From assembly GCA_963921935.1 (NCBI GenBank), contig OY998185.1, forward strand, positions 58,233,717 through 58,297,716: 64,000 bases of DNA. Reading direction: 5' to 3'. The notes beneath the pieces were generated by a model. It was given only the letters and a program-made list of their open reading frames with translations. It ran no database searches and was not told the origin of the DNA. Source of the stretch: Galeruca laticollis (lineage: Eukaryota; Arthropoda; Insecta; Coleoptera; Chrysomelidae). The position numbers and the translations under genes are program-made. Each line of letters begins with the position of its first letter. Within the stretch, counting starts at the first letter, position 1. Positions 32,190 to 42,754 of this stretch are shown in pieces.

Positions 32190-34971
32190 TAATAGTAAGT
32201 AGTATAGAAGAAGAATTGGAACACATAAAATGGGACATCCTAGGGCTTTGCGAAACACGCCTACCAGGAGTGAAAACCACTACCCTGAAATCAGGATACA
32301 TATTATACCAAAATAACTCCATCCAACCTAGAGGTCAAGGAGGAGTGGCATTTCTTATTAATAAAAAAATTAAACATATGATAACTGAAGTAAATTCGAT
32401 CTCTAACAGGGTTATATACATGATCCTCAAATTAAACAGGAGATATAGCATCCAGTTTATTCACGGATATGCACCGACAAGCCAGACAGATGATGAAGAA
32501 GTGGAAACCTTTCTCGAAGATCTATCAAAGGCCATGACTTCACAGAAAACTCATTATAAAATAATAAGTGGTGATTTTAATGCTAAAATTGGACAGAAGA
32601 GCACAACTGACGCGGACAACGTCGGAAATTTCGGTGTAGGTATAAGAAATCAAAGAGGAGATATGCTAGTAAATTACTTAAATAAAGAAAACCTTTACTG
32701 TCTGAACACTTACTTTAAAAAACCTAAGCAAAGAAAGTGGACTTGGAAAAGCCCCGATGGGGAAACTAGAAATGAGATCGACTTCATACTTTCGAATAAC
32801 AGAAAAATTTGCACAGACGTATCAGTACTAAACCGATTCGATACAAACAGCGATCATAGACTGGTAAGAGCATCCCTTAGCCTCAACCTGAAAACTGAAA
32901 GAAACAAACTCATCCGTACAGACAAGATCCCTAAGGCTGAGGAGCTTGTACATAGGAAAAAGGATTATCAAAACAAACTAGAAAAGAAACTGGAACCAAC
33001 TGAAGCATTGAATAGGATGGACATAGACGAACTGAACAAAAAAATCACAACCGACATCCACATTGCGACAAGGAAGATTTGCATGAAAACAAAAAACAAA
33101 AAGAACTCTAAAATACAACCAGAGACGTTACAACTTATGGAACAAAGAAAGAAAACATCCAGAGATGCACTAAATTATCGGGAACTAAATAAACGAATAC
33201 ATAGAGAAGTAAGAAAAGACATCCGAGTTTATAACACCAAGACAATGAAAAACGTAATAGAGGACAATGTAAATATGAAAGTCATAAGGTCAAAACTATC
33301 CTCTGGTAAACAAATTATCACCAAAATGAAAAATCAACAGGGAAACATAATTTCGGATAGCAAAAAGATCGCGGAACACATCAAAGAATTCTACACCCGT
33401 CTTTACACATCTACTACACCGGACCCTAGAATTACGAGCACGGTTATATGCAATGTGGGCTCTGAAGACATTCCTGAAATATCAAAGCAAGAAATACAGG
33501 TTGCCCTCAAGCAAATTAAAAATAGAAAAAGTCCAGGAGAAGACAGAATCATATGTGAAATGCTGAAAATGGGAGGAGTGGTTATCGAGAAATCTTTACA
33601 AATTCTTTTAAATAAATGTCTACAAGAAGGCAAAATTCCCGATGCATGGCAAAACGCGGAAGTGATCTTGCTTTTTAAAAAAGGAGATAACAGCAACATA
33701 GAAAATTATCGGCCAATTAACCTTCTCTCTCATATGTATAAGCTCCTCACCAGGATAATAACCAATAGACTAACAAATAAATTGGACGCGTACCAGCCAG
33801 TAGAGCAAGCGGGATTCCGTAAAGGGTTCAGTACTATAGATCACCTACAAGCTATTAGAACACTGATAGAAAAAACAACGGAATACAACATACTCCTTCA
33901 CTTGGCATTTGTGGATTTTCACAAAGCGTTCGATTCTGTCGAAACGTGGGCCCTTATACAAGCTATGAACGATGCTAGAATTGATTCCAGGTACACAAAC
34001 TTATTAAAATATATATATAAAAATGCCACTTTTCATGTCAAAATAAATGAAGATCTAAAAACGGATAAGATTAAGGTAGATAGGGGAATACGTCAGGGTG
34101 ATACAATATCACCAAAATTATTTACTCTGGCGCTTGAGAACGTCTTTAAAACATTACAATGGGAAACAAAAGGAATAAATATCGACGGCTCCTATCTACA
34201 CCATCTTCGGTTTGCTGACAACATTGTCCTGATAAGCAGTGACGTGCACGAACTGAGCAACATGTTAGAACAACTTAATAATGCTTCAAAAAAGATCGGC
34301 TTAAAAATGAACATCGCAAAGACTAAAATAATAAGTAACACCAACGAACAAATATATATAGATGGTACAAAACTAGAAAGCGTGGAAGAGTATATATATT
34401 TGGGACATGTAATAAAAATAGGAAAAGAAAATCAAACGGCTGAAATTAAACGAAGAATAAAATTAGCCTGGGCGGAGTTCGGAAAATGAACTATATATTC
34501 AGAAATAGCAGCATACCGATCAACCTTAAACGAAAAGTTTTCGATACCTGTATACTACCGATAGCGACCTATGGACTGGAAACAATGGCAATGACAGGGA
34601 GGACAGCAAATCAATTAAGAGTGATGCAAAGAGCGATGGAACGAGCGATGCTCGGAATTACTCTCAGAGACAGAAAAAGGAATGAAGATATCCGACAAAG
34701 AACTAAAGTCATGGATATAATAAAGCGTACTGCGGAGCTGAAATGGCAATGGGTAGGGCATGTGGCCCGGCAGGATCAAGCTAAATGGACAACCAAACTA
34801 ACGTACTGGCGACCAAGACAAACAAGGCGAAGCACAGGAAGACCACAGAGAAGATGGCTTGATGATATCAAAAGACAGGCCGGAAACAGATGGTTTCAAC
34901 AAGCACAGGACAGGACAGCATGGAGAAATATGAAAGAGGCTTACGTCCAGGAGTGGATAAGAAGTGGCTGA
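32190..34971 (+). pseudogene. RTE ORF2: endonuclease and reverse transcriptase with two defects
   Basis: The endonuclease motifs LGLCETRLPG, IISGDFNAKIG and NSDHRLV are present; the first N-terminal motif is lost by truncation. RT motifs: KNRKSPGEDRIICEML, YRPINLLSHMYKL, QAGFRKGFSTIDH, FVDFHKAFDSVE (motif A), RGIRQGDTISPKLF (motif B), and RFADNIVLI where FADD is expected. The second catalytic Asp is Asn (near 34219). A one-base loss in an A-run at about 34484 shifts the frame; the C-terminal part (34486-34971) with the zinc-free TYGLETMAMTGRT tail and GRPQRRWLDD motif follows. Otherwise open over about 925 codons. Confidence 0.92.
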
Positions 34972-34990
34972 GAAAGAAGAAGTAATAAAT
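32190..34990 (+). mobile_element. RTE-type non-LTR retroposon, 5'-truncated
   Basis: One long coding region for endonuclease and RT, ending in a short GAA-rich tail (gaaagaagaag near 34970-34985). The 5' end starts within the endonuclease domain. Wording and layout fit the RTE clade. Confidence 0.85.
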
Positions 34991-35475
34991 TGAATGAAAT
35001 ATGACATCACAGCCTACGGCAGAACGATGTCTAAAAAAATCCTTAAGGTGTCCTGTACAACTTTACTTGTTATGTGTATTAATCTTTGTAAATGGATGTA
35101 ACTAGGGACGCCAAAAAAAAATAACAAAAAAATTTCAATGTGACAAGCTTCCGAATTCCAATTAACTATTATAAAAATAGAGTCTGCTAAACCAATTCAG
35201 CTTATTATTTAATCAACCTATTTGAGTCAGCAAATTAAACAGGTCCTAATGGCCATCGAAAATTTCGAAAATATGGGTATTTGAAGTTTTTCCAATTTAT
35301 ACTGTTTTTGATCTCAGAGAAAAAGCATTCATTAGGGAAGTGACATTAGAAAATACACTCTATGGCAAATAATATATAGGGTGTTCTACTTAAAATAAGG
35401 AAGTTTTAATTAACTTTTGATATGACCGAAACTAATAGGAGTTATATTTAAATTGGTATTTAAAATTCCACCTAC
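34991..35475. other. Intron DNA without recognised feature
   Basis: No ORF of note. It leads into the RSPH10B exon 5 donor. Confidence 0.3.
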
Positions 35476-35644
35476 CGTCTTTCCGATCACTTTTCCAATC
35501 ACCAGAATAACATATCGGAGTAGATGCCACGTTTAAAAATCCTTGACCATGAAAAAACCCATTGCAAAATTCACCTCTGTAAGTGCTCAAATCCGGAAGG
35601 GAGATATCACCTTTACCAGTTATGTAGCCATCATTAAAATCGCC
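35476..35644 (-). CDS. RSPH10B: RSPH10B-like MORN-repeat protein, exon 5
   Basis: It has an acceptor gtttttag and a phase-0 entry that joins exon 4 inside MORN repeat 2 (IYH/GDFNDGYITGKG). The donor GACG/GTAGGT is in phase 1 and matches exon 6. It encodes repeat 3 (TYRGEFCNGFFHGQGF) and the start of repeat 4 (CYSGDWKSDRKDG). The VASTPICYSGDW wording parallels the CSTQPVSYIGHW stretch of vertebrate RSPH10B as I recall it, the best single clue to the family member. Confidence 0.85.
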
Positions 35645-35829
35645 CTAAAAACATAAAATGCTCAGAGTAAAGAGAATAGGAGCCGCTACTACATTAAAAA
35701 TTAGTTATATAAACATTAAATTTCCAAATTTTCTTAGCATCTAAAAATTAATCAAAAAAATCAGCTTGTTCATTTACAAAAAAAAGTTTTCAAGTACACC
35801 TGTTTTTAAAACAGTTACCACTCAGACTC

Positions 35830-36097
35830 ACCCTACAGTACGGAAACATGAACTCTGCAAACACAAATCAAGGCTGAAGGCTGCTGAAATCAAATACCTG
35901 AGGAGAGTCGAAGGTAAAACCAGAAGATTCCCTCAATTTTGAACCTCTTCTGTCTATTATTGAAAGCTCTCAACATGGGAATGCTGCAAACTCACATATC
36001 AAGCCAGATATGGCGGCAGAAGACCACGGGGAAGGCCCAGAAACACAAGAGAACTCAGTGACTGCGAGAGGAGTCCGCTGGAGAAGCACCTTGGCTA
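35830..36097 (+). pseudogene. Retroposon C-terminal scrap (target of Penelope-C)
   Basis: Broken frames give TYGxETWTLQTQI-like, LKAAEIKYLRRVEGKTRR-like and RYGGRRPRGRPRN-like wording. This is the conserved tail of RTE-type ORF2 proteins. It stops at ccttggctagt, where Penelope-C begins. The same 11 bases recur at 39361-39371, after Penelope-C. Confidence 0.6.
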
Positions 36098-37610
36098 GTA
36101 TTAGTGTTTTAAATGAAACTCACTGTTTCTAGTTAATTCCACAATATAAGAAAAATTGTTGAAAATTCTAAAAAATTGACAATTGTTTCGATAAATCAAT
36201 ATCATCGTCAGAATGACAGAAGTTACATTTCATTTGATGCCTACCTGATGTTTAGTAGTTATTTTTGGCTAGACCAAGAAGTGACCTAACTTGTGATTGA
36301 CTTAATATATGTTAATAGAAAAAAGGAGATGTGATATTACAAATATTGAAGCTTATATATTATAAGCCCTATGGTGATATCCTGGATATCATTTTCCCAA
36401 TTAAGATCAGTATAACTGTGCAATGATATAGAAAACCAGGAAAACTATATCTGCTGATCTTTATAATTATCACTTAAGAAGACAGTTTATTAGTGGAGAA
36501 CTCCCTAGATTTATCTGTTCATTGACAACTTCATATTGTGGGTTTCTTAAATGTCTTCTAATTTCCAATTATTCAAGGAAGTCCAGTTCTTGTTTCTTTT
36601 CACAAATATGCAGCACTTCTAGTTCTGTGATAGGTGTCAATGAATGATTGGTGTCAAGTAGATGTTTTGCGTAGTGAGATTTATCTGGTTGTTTTAATCT
36701 GTATGCTTGTAAGTGTTCACTGTATCGGATTTCAAAATTTCTAAGGGTCTCACCCAAAGAGACAGCATTACATTCTGGACATTTGAGTTTATATATACCT
36801 GATTTCTTTAATAGTGGTATTTTTGTTTTTACATTTAACATTTTGTACTAACGTTACTTTCTGTTTTAAGAAATTGTTGTATACGTTGCTAAAGATATTA
36901 TCTTTGAAATATTATTAGAAATATTTCCTGCATATGTGATGGTTTTATAAGTTTTTATTTCATAAGTTTGTTTAGGAAATATTAGTTGTAATGCCACTTT
37001 TTCCTCTTTTTTATTAATTAGGTTATTTATCATATGTAATTGATAACCGTTGGATGTTGCTATTTATCTAATTGTATTAATCTCTCTATCAAAATTGAAT
37101 TTGTTCATAGGAACTGAAAAAGCTCTATGTATCATTGAATTATATGCCGTTAGTTTATGTGACATGGGGTGATTGGAACTATATGGAATTGTCACATCAG
37201 TGTGTGTTGGTTTTCGGTAAATTGAATAATCAAGTACATTATTAACTTTTTGAATTTTTAAATCAAGAAAATTGATTGAGTTGTTTTCTTCAATTTCTAA
37301 TGTAAATTCAATTTTTGGGTCAAATTTATTATTGTGGTTGAAAAATACATCTAATTGTCGTTCATTACCCATAAAACAAGCTAATATGTCATCTACACAT
37401 CTATACTAAAATAAAACATTTTTCGAAATATTACTTTCAAAGATCTTTCTTTCTAAACTGTCCATAAAAATGTTTGCCAAAATAGGTGATATAGGTCTTC
37501 CCATTGGTAAACCTTAATTTTGAATATATATCTTATTAGAAGTAGAAGAAGGTTGATGGGTGTATTTTCTCAAAAGATGAAAATGTGTAAATAAATTTTA
37601 TTAAAAAATT

Positions 37611-37654
37611 AAGCTAAGCGCTTTCGGCAAATAAACATGCCATCATCGGAGCTT
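37611..37654 (-). ncRNA. Hammerhead ribozyme candidate, left arm of foldback 5
   Basis: Identical in sequence to the right-arm motif (38054-38097) but on the minus strand, so that both face outward. Preserved in both arms including all paired positions. Confidence 0.65.
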
Positions 37655-38053
37655 TCGTCAATGGTAAAAAATACCTCTAAAAAAGGGAAACATTGAAAGG
37701 GGATCGTCATCACAGGCACAATAGTTAGATGTACCTTTTCACAAAATTAACAAATAAAATAAAATGAAACTAAAAACCCCCTCTTTTATGGGGTGAAATT
37801 ATTCACTCAGATCATTTTTATATTTTAAAGATGGTGCAACGAAGTATGCTAAATGACAAGGACCTTGTCATTTTGCATACTTTAAAATATAAAAATGATC
37901 TGAGTGAATAATTTCACCCCATAAAAGAGGGTTTTTAGTTTCATTTTATTTTATTTGTTAACTTTGTGAAAAGGTACATCTAACTATTGTGCCTGTGATG
38001 CCGATCCCCTTTCAATGTTTCCCTTTTTTAGAGGTATTTTTTACCATTGACGA

Positions 38054-38097
38054 AAGCTCCGATGATGGCATGTTTATTTGCCGAAAGCGCTTAGCTT
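38054..38097 (+). ncRNA. Hammerhead ribozyme candidate, right arm of foldback 5
   Basis: Stem I AAGCU pairs with AGCUU (5 bp). The core CCGAUGA differs from CUGAUGA only at position 4. After one extra U, stem II GGCA/UGCC (4 bp) has an 8-nt loop. GAAA follows, then stem III G(CG)C with the A-U core pair, and the predicted cleavage is after GCGCUU. All parts of a type I hammerhead with minimal stem III are present; such short-stem forms are thought to work best as dimers. Confidence 0.65.
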
Positions 38098-39452
38098 AAT
38101 TTTTTAATAAAATTTATTTACACATTTTCATCTTTTGAGAAAATACACCCATCAACCTTCTTCTACTTCTAAAATTCAAGTGTGTACATAGTCTTCAACA
38201 GTCTTCCATTAAAAATATATCTTATTGTCAAAAGGGAAATAATTCTGATTAATACATACATCAAATAAATTCAGTATATCTGATATTATTCCTGGATTAA
38301 TATTTTTATCTTCTAGTAATTTTCTTACAAGTATTAGACATTCTTTAGGAGGAATTTTAGTGAATATATTAGTAACATCAAACAAAATAAGTTTATAGTT
38401 ATCTTGCAAGTTGATTGCTTTTAATTTTTTGATTAGTTCTGTTGAATTTATAATTGAGTACTGAGATGCATATCCGTAACTATTAAGTATATTGTTAAGC
38501 CTCTTTGCAAATATATTATTAGGAGTATTAACATAAGAGACTACAGGTCTAATTGGTTTCGTTATTTTATGTAATTTAACGGTTCCATATAATTGTGGAC
38601 AATGAGGATTCTTATGTATGATAGACTTCTTCTCGTAATCACTTAAAAGATAATTTGAATTATTAACAATGTCCCTTACATTATTAGAAAACTTTTTTGT
38701 TAGGTCTGCTTTAAGAACTTTTACATCGCTAGATTCTATAAAGCTATATATTTTTGAATTATAATTTTTCGTTGTCAATATGACAGTTGTGTTCCCCTTA
38801 TCAGATTTTGTAACTGTTAGGTTATTATCTTCTACTTTCTTTTTGATTGTATTTAGAACTGTAATGTCATTTTTTGTTTGACGTTTAACTTTTGAGGGTT
38901 CAATATTTTTGATTAAATTGAAAATTTTTCATTTCTCAGAAAATTATTTGAATTAGATTTTAAAGCTATTTCTGTTTAATTTGTTTAATATTATTCGTAA
39001 ATTTTGGCGGTATGCTGTACTTTAAACCTTTATTTAAAAATTCTATTTCACTATCTGTAAAATTAGTGTCTGAAAGGTTTTCAAATCGTGGTGCAAAGTG
39101 TGTTGGTATGTAGGTACTTACAGTTTCATGATGTTTAGAGTATTAAATTTTATGTTGTGTGTGTTCAAGTTTCTGTAGCTTTTGTTCTTGTTTCTTGAAT
39201 TTCTTATGCTACATCGTGCTGACACTTTCTCTAATTTTGTCATCTAAACAGTCAAATTCTACTGGATTTTTATTATATTGTGGAATTAGCTAGAAACAGT
39301 GAGTTCCATTTAAAACACTAATATGAGTAGATTCCACGAAGTAAGGGTTGAGACAGTTAACCTTGGCTAGTGTTGTTGGTAAATGCACAGGTTAGATTAC
39401 CTACTTTTCTTGGTTCTTATTTACTTATCCTTATAATGAAATTAGGGCTTAC

Positions 39453-39590
39453 GTGGTAAATGGTATTATCATCCCAAATGAACTTTCCCTTTCCATGCAT
39501 CATGCATTCATTAGTCGGACCTTCATACACATTTCCATTGCAGAAGATAATTTTCTCCAATCTAACAATAACTGTCATCGGTTCATCAAT
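39453..39590 (-). CDS. RSPH10B: RSPH10B-like MORN-repeat protein, exon 4
   Basis: It has an acceptor aagtttttag and a donor CAC/GTAAGC, phase 0 at both ends (46 codons). It encodes IDEPMTVIVRLEK, then the first MORN repeat (VYEGPTNECMMHGKGKFIW) and the first residues of repeat 2. In the family the MORN block starts after a variable N-terminal region, as here. The intron to exon 5 is 3.8 kb and holds Penelope-C. Confidence 0.85.
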
Positions 39591-40049
39591 CTAAAAACTT
39601 AGTATTTACTCGGGATAAATTTTATATCAATATTAATAAAGATTAATGTAATGATTTATGTAATTATCTTATCGTCTAAAAACCAGGGATTTCTTTATGT
39701 TTGTTAAAATTTAAGCTATAAATTTGTTCGCAAGGATATCCTTGTGAGATTGTGGTCAAAATGGCATTAATTGATTGGTGAGATACATAAATTATGTCTG
39801 TCAGACTCTAAAGTGAGATTTTTCTTTCCGTTATGGCCGCTTATTGGTCAACCAAAGCTAAGCGAATCCCGATCGCTTTTAAATGCACTGTACCAGATAA
39901 AGTCGATTCACCGTAACTGGAGGAGATGTTGTGTGCCAGTGCATACTCTTCCGGGAACGTGAACAAATCTTGCCTGTAGTGACACTGTATCTAGCTTTCC
40001 CGGTACCTCCGTATACGCCCATAAATTCTTCAAAGGCTGACTCAGGCTC
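39591..40049. other. Intron DNA without recognised gene
   Basis: Short ORFs only. The right part may belong to the same decayed retroelement as the integrase fragment that follows. Confidence 0.3.
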
Positions 40050-40310
40050 TTGTTGTATATTTTATATAGTTCACTCCTTCCTCTTTGTCATGATCTCCTT
40101 CACATGGCGCTAGTCGGTTTTGTTGGACTACTTTCAGTTTTCCATCGGGAAACTTGCTTATGCCATAGATGACGTCTCCTTCCTGATTAAATACGGACCT
40201 TCCCACGATTTCTGTAATTTTGGAGAAAATCCGTTTCTCCTTGTCGGGTTGTGTAACCAAACTTTGCCACCTTCTTTGGCATGCGTATCTTACCGTTTTT
40301 TCATTCTGTC
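40050..40310 (-). pseudogene. Ty3/gypsy-type integrase C-terminal scrap
   Basis: Minus-strand frames read GGKVWLHNPTRRNGFSPKLQ, KSWEGPYLI, then (after a one-base shift) DVIYGISKFPDGKLKVV and NRLAPCEGDHD. This is the C-terminal DNA-binding part typical of Ty3/gypsy pol integrases (...WEGPY...VVY...KVVH.NRLAPY). Nothing else of the element is in the neighbourhood; no long terminal repeat was found. A hAT gene starts immediately beside it on the other strand. Confidence 0.7.
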
Positions 40311-40319
40311 TGTTTTTGC

Positions 40320-41090
40320 GCAAGTATCTGAAGGACATAAAAGGCAAATAATTGAAAAGAAAGAGTATATCAAAAAAATTATTGACGTATTGCTCTATCT
40401 GGCTCGCCAAGGTTTAGCTTTAATAGACCATGAGGAGTCTGTCAACTCGGAAAACAAAGGTAACTTTTTAGAACTTTGTGAATTATTCAGTAAATACGAT
40501 CCCTCGTTTAATTTGAAATATGAGCAATACTTAACTGGTTCCAACAAACAAAATGAAATAATCCATATTAATTCTGAGGAAGTTCTTAGACAAATTGTGA
40601 AAGAAGTTAATACTGCTGAATTCTATGCTATTTTAGTTGACGAAGCAAGATCCCACAAAATTCGGTATTTTTGCCATAACGAAATTAAAGAAAGGCTAAT
40701 TTCTATGAAAGATGTTTCACTCGCACTGGTTGCTGACAGTCTGTCTCAAATTATTTTATACTCTATAAGTAATATGGGAATCTCAGCTACTTTGTTTGGA
40801 CAGTCCTATGATGGGGCACCAGTAATGTCAGGAGTCAACGATGGTGTCCAAGCAATATTTAATAGGTCCCATCCATACGCCAATTACGTACACTGTATGG
40901 CGCATAAACTAAACTTAGTTTTAGTAGCTGCATGCAACAGTAATGATCTGTCTTGTAACTTTTTTAACAATGCAAGCTCTATTCAAATTTTTTTCTAGTC
41001 CTGATTAAAATGCTATGTTTATAGATTTGCAAAAGAAGTTGAAACCAATGACAAGAAACTGTTGTCAAATAATCTGATACGAGGTGGTCA
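40320..41090 (+). pseudogene. hAT-type transposase (ZMYM1-like, DUF4371), N-terminal part
   Basis: The open frame gives RQIIEKKEYIKKIIDVLLYLARQGLAL, FLELCELFSKYDPSF, AEFYAILVDEARS, a gap where several family residues are missing, then MGISATLFGQSYDGAPVMSG and HCMAHKLNLVL. These are the landmarks of hAT proteins annotated as zinc finger MYM-type 1-like. The frame breaks after 40998 but wording continues as FIDLQKKLKPMTRN. It is then cut by the repeat module and Penelope-A2. The C-terminus resumes at 42755-43506. Confidence 0.75.
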
Positions 41091-41312
41091 TGTAGGGCAA
41101 CTGCTGTTTCTGTTGTTGAAGACCTTTTCAAGCCTATAGTAGAGATTTTGTAAAATTTTGCCTCTGATTTGCGGCATGCGAGGGCGCCTGAAGCAAAAAG
41201 CTGGAGAACCGAGGACCCAGATTTGGAAGAAGGTAATTCAGTTTGAACGATGAAATAAAACAATATAGTTTGTTTAAATCTTCATTTATTTGAACTAATG
41301 TTCAATTTAAAC

Positions 41313-41354
41313 TTGTTGACGCGTTTCACTAACACAGTAGCTTTGTCAAAACGA
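41313..41354 (-). ncRNA. Hammerhead-like motif, Penelope-A2 left copy
   Basis: The same motif as at 3432-3470 (UUGACAA, GAAAC, GCGUC) near the left outer end of Penelope-A2. The right copy (42642-42683, plus strand) has GAAACGAGUC, a change in the short stem III region. Confidence 0.35.
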
Positions 41355-41595
41355 ATGAACGTAAAATATAAAAATGTCTTGATATATACAGTGCTAAATC
41401 TATTTACTAAGGTTAACAATGGTATTGAAAGAAATTACCTGGAAATTCATTCACTACAAACATTCCTAAGCTATCTTCTAGGTAAAGAGGTTCAATAAAG
41501 GAGATTGATTGATATCTACTTGGTCGTTAAGGAGATTACCTGAATATTTATTTTTGTTAATCTCTAGGGCCTCTAATGAATTTAAACTAAAGGAT

Positions 41596-42362
41596 TTACC
41601 GACTACATGGAGAATTTCGAAATATGGGTAGAAAATGTGTTTGGTTTTCTAATAAATGATTTGAATAGTTACAATCTAATTTTTTGTTGTTGTGTTCCGA
41701 AATTCTAGTTTTAAAATTTATAAAAGTTCTACCGATATAAATTTTATAGCAGTTGTCATTACCACATTTTAATTTATAAACTACTGATTTGTTTAATTTT
41801 GAAGATATAGATTTATTATTTTTAATGAATTTGTATAAATTGTGATCAGTTTTAAAGAAAATATTCATGTCTAAAGTTTCTAAAAATGATTTAATTTTTA
41901 AGGATGGTGTTCCAAAGTATGTTAAGCTTTTAAATTGTTTATTATTTTCATCTGAAGGAAATACTTGCTCTAAAGTCTGTTTTTTATATTTTTATTTATG
42001 ATATTGTCAATTAAATATGGATCGTAATTATTATTAACTGCTATTTGTTTTATGATATTTAATTAATTGGTGTAATTATTAATATTTAATGGGACTGTTA
42101 AGAGTCTGTGTATCATACTATTGAAAGCTGCTAGTTTATGACTGAATGGGTGGAGCGAACTATTATGAATTGTAATATCTGTATGTGATGGTTTATAAAA
42201 TATAGAAAAATCATGTTTATTATTTATATTTGAAATTGTAAGGTCTAGAAAGTTTATAGACTTATTTTGTTCAAGTTCTACGGTAAATTTGATAGTATTG
42301 TGAATCGAGTTTATGTAAGTAATGAAGCTCTCTAATTGTCTATTTGTACCGATGAAGCTAGC
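41596..42362 (-). pseudogene. Penelope-A2 RT tail and GIY-YIG nuclease
   Basis: It begins just after the YVDD region (FIGTNRQLESFITYIN), continues through INFLDLTISNINN and HPFSHKLAAFNSMIHRLL, then a shift. The GIY-YIG part reads VVYKLKCGND, KIYIGRTFINFKTRISEH (catalytic Arg kept), with a short deletion after it. The plus-strand tail (42362-42525) has the final residues FDPNFEILHVVGKSF onward. Not functional. Confidence 0.85.
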
Positions 42363-42754
42363 CAACACATTTTCGACCCAAATTTTGAAATTCTCCATGT
42401 AGTCGGTAAATCCTTTAGTTTAAATTTATTAGAGGCCCTAGAGATTAACAAAAATAAATATTCAGGTAATCTCCTTAACGACCCAATAGATATCAATCAG
42501 TCTCCTTTATTAAACCATTTTACCTAGCAGATAGCTTAGGAATGTTTGTAGTGAATGAATTTCGAGATAATTTCTTTCAATACCTTTGTTAACATTAGCC
42601 TGCACTGTATATATTAAAACATTTTTATATTATACCTTCATTTGTTTTGACAAAGCTACTGTGTTAGTGAAACGAGTCAACAAGTTTAAATTGAACATTA
42701 GTTCAAATAAATGAAGATTTAAACAAACTATATTGTTTTATTTCATCGTTCAGT

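Larger units (their letters stand above)
37538..38214. mobile_element. Foldback element 5: hammerhead-bearing inverted pair in Penelope-C
   Basis: Two arms of about 310 bp that are nearly exact reverse complements meet at about 37860. It is flanked by a 12-bp repeat ATATATCTTATT (37526-37537 and 38215-38226) and interrupts the Penelope-C RT gene. Each arm has a hammerhead motif in the outward-facing sense. The right arm has about 45 bp of extra sequence before the target repeat. No protein is encoded. Read as a non-autonomous Penelope-type insertion (inference). Confidence 0.8.
36569..39240 (-). pseudogene. Penelope-C protein: RT and GIY-YIG endonuclease, degenerate
   Basis: Right to left: a decayed N-terminus, TKSDKGNTTVILT, KLHKITKPIRPVVSYVNTP, motif A LILFDVTNIFTKIPP, and NQNYFPFDNKIYF (38778-38209). 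After the nested foldback come GLPMGRPISPILANIFMDSLE, the catalytic RCVDDILACF, and FLDLKIQKVNN (37064-37372). Further decay precedes a GIY-YIG part (36841-36569: SGIYKLKCPECNAVSLGETLRNFEIRYSEH) whose YIG core reads VSLG. Several stops and shifts. RT motif order is complete, but no single open frame remains. Confidence 0.88.
36098..39360 (-). mobile_element. Penelope-C, with nested hammerhead foldback
   Basis: A third Penelope-like family on the minus strand. Its outer ends share about 50 bp as inverted repeats (36099-36150 and 39285-39335, aaactcactgtttctag region). The insertion is flanked by ccttggctagt on both sides, a probable 11-bp target duplication. The reading frame is degenerate and is split by a foldback at 37538-38214. 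Confidence 0.75.
41246..42750. mobile_element. Penelope-A2: head-to-head inverted pair inside the hAT gene
   Basis: The minus-strand copy (42362 to 41246) keeps the end of the RT and the GIY-YIG nuclease with extra frame breaks. The plus-strand copy (42362 to 42750) keeps only the last part of the nuclease and the 3' UTR. The outer termini are the same as in Penelope-A1 (aacgatgaaataaaac). The arms are unequal and the join is blunt within the sequence gctagcc/aacac. It is the same family as A1. Confidence 0.88.

Noticed and set aside
40042..40410. Single 122-codon minus-strand ORF as one gene
   Set aside because: Only its C-terminal part, plus another frame, matches an integrase tail; the rest is antisense of the hAT gene.
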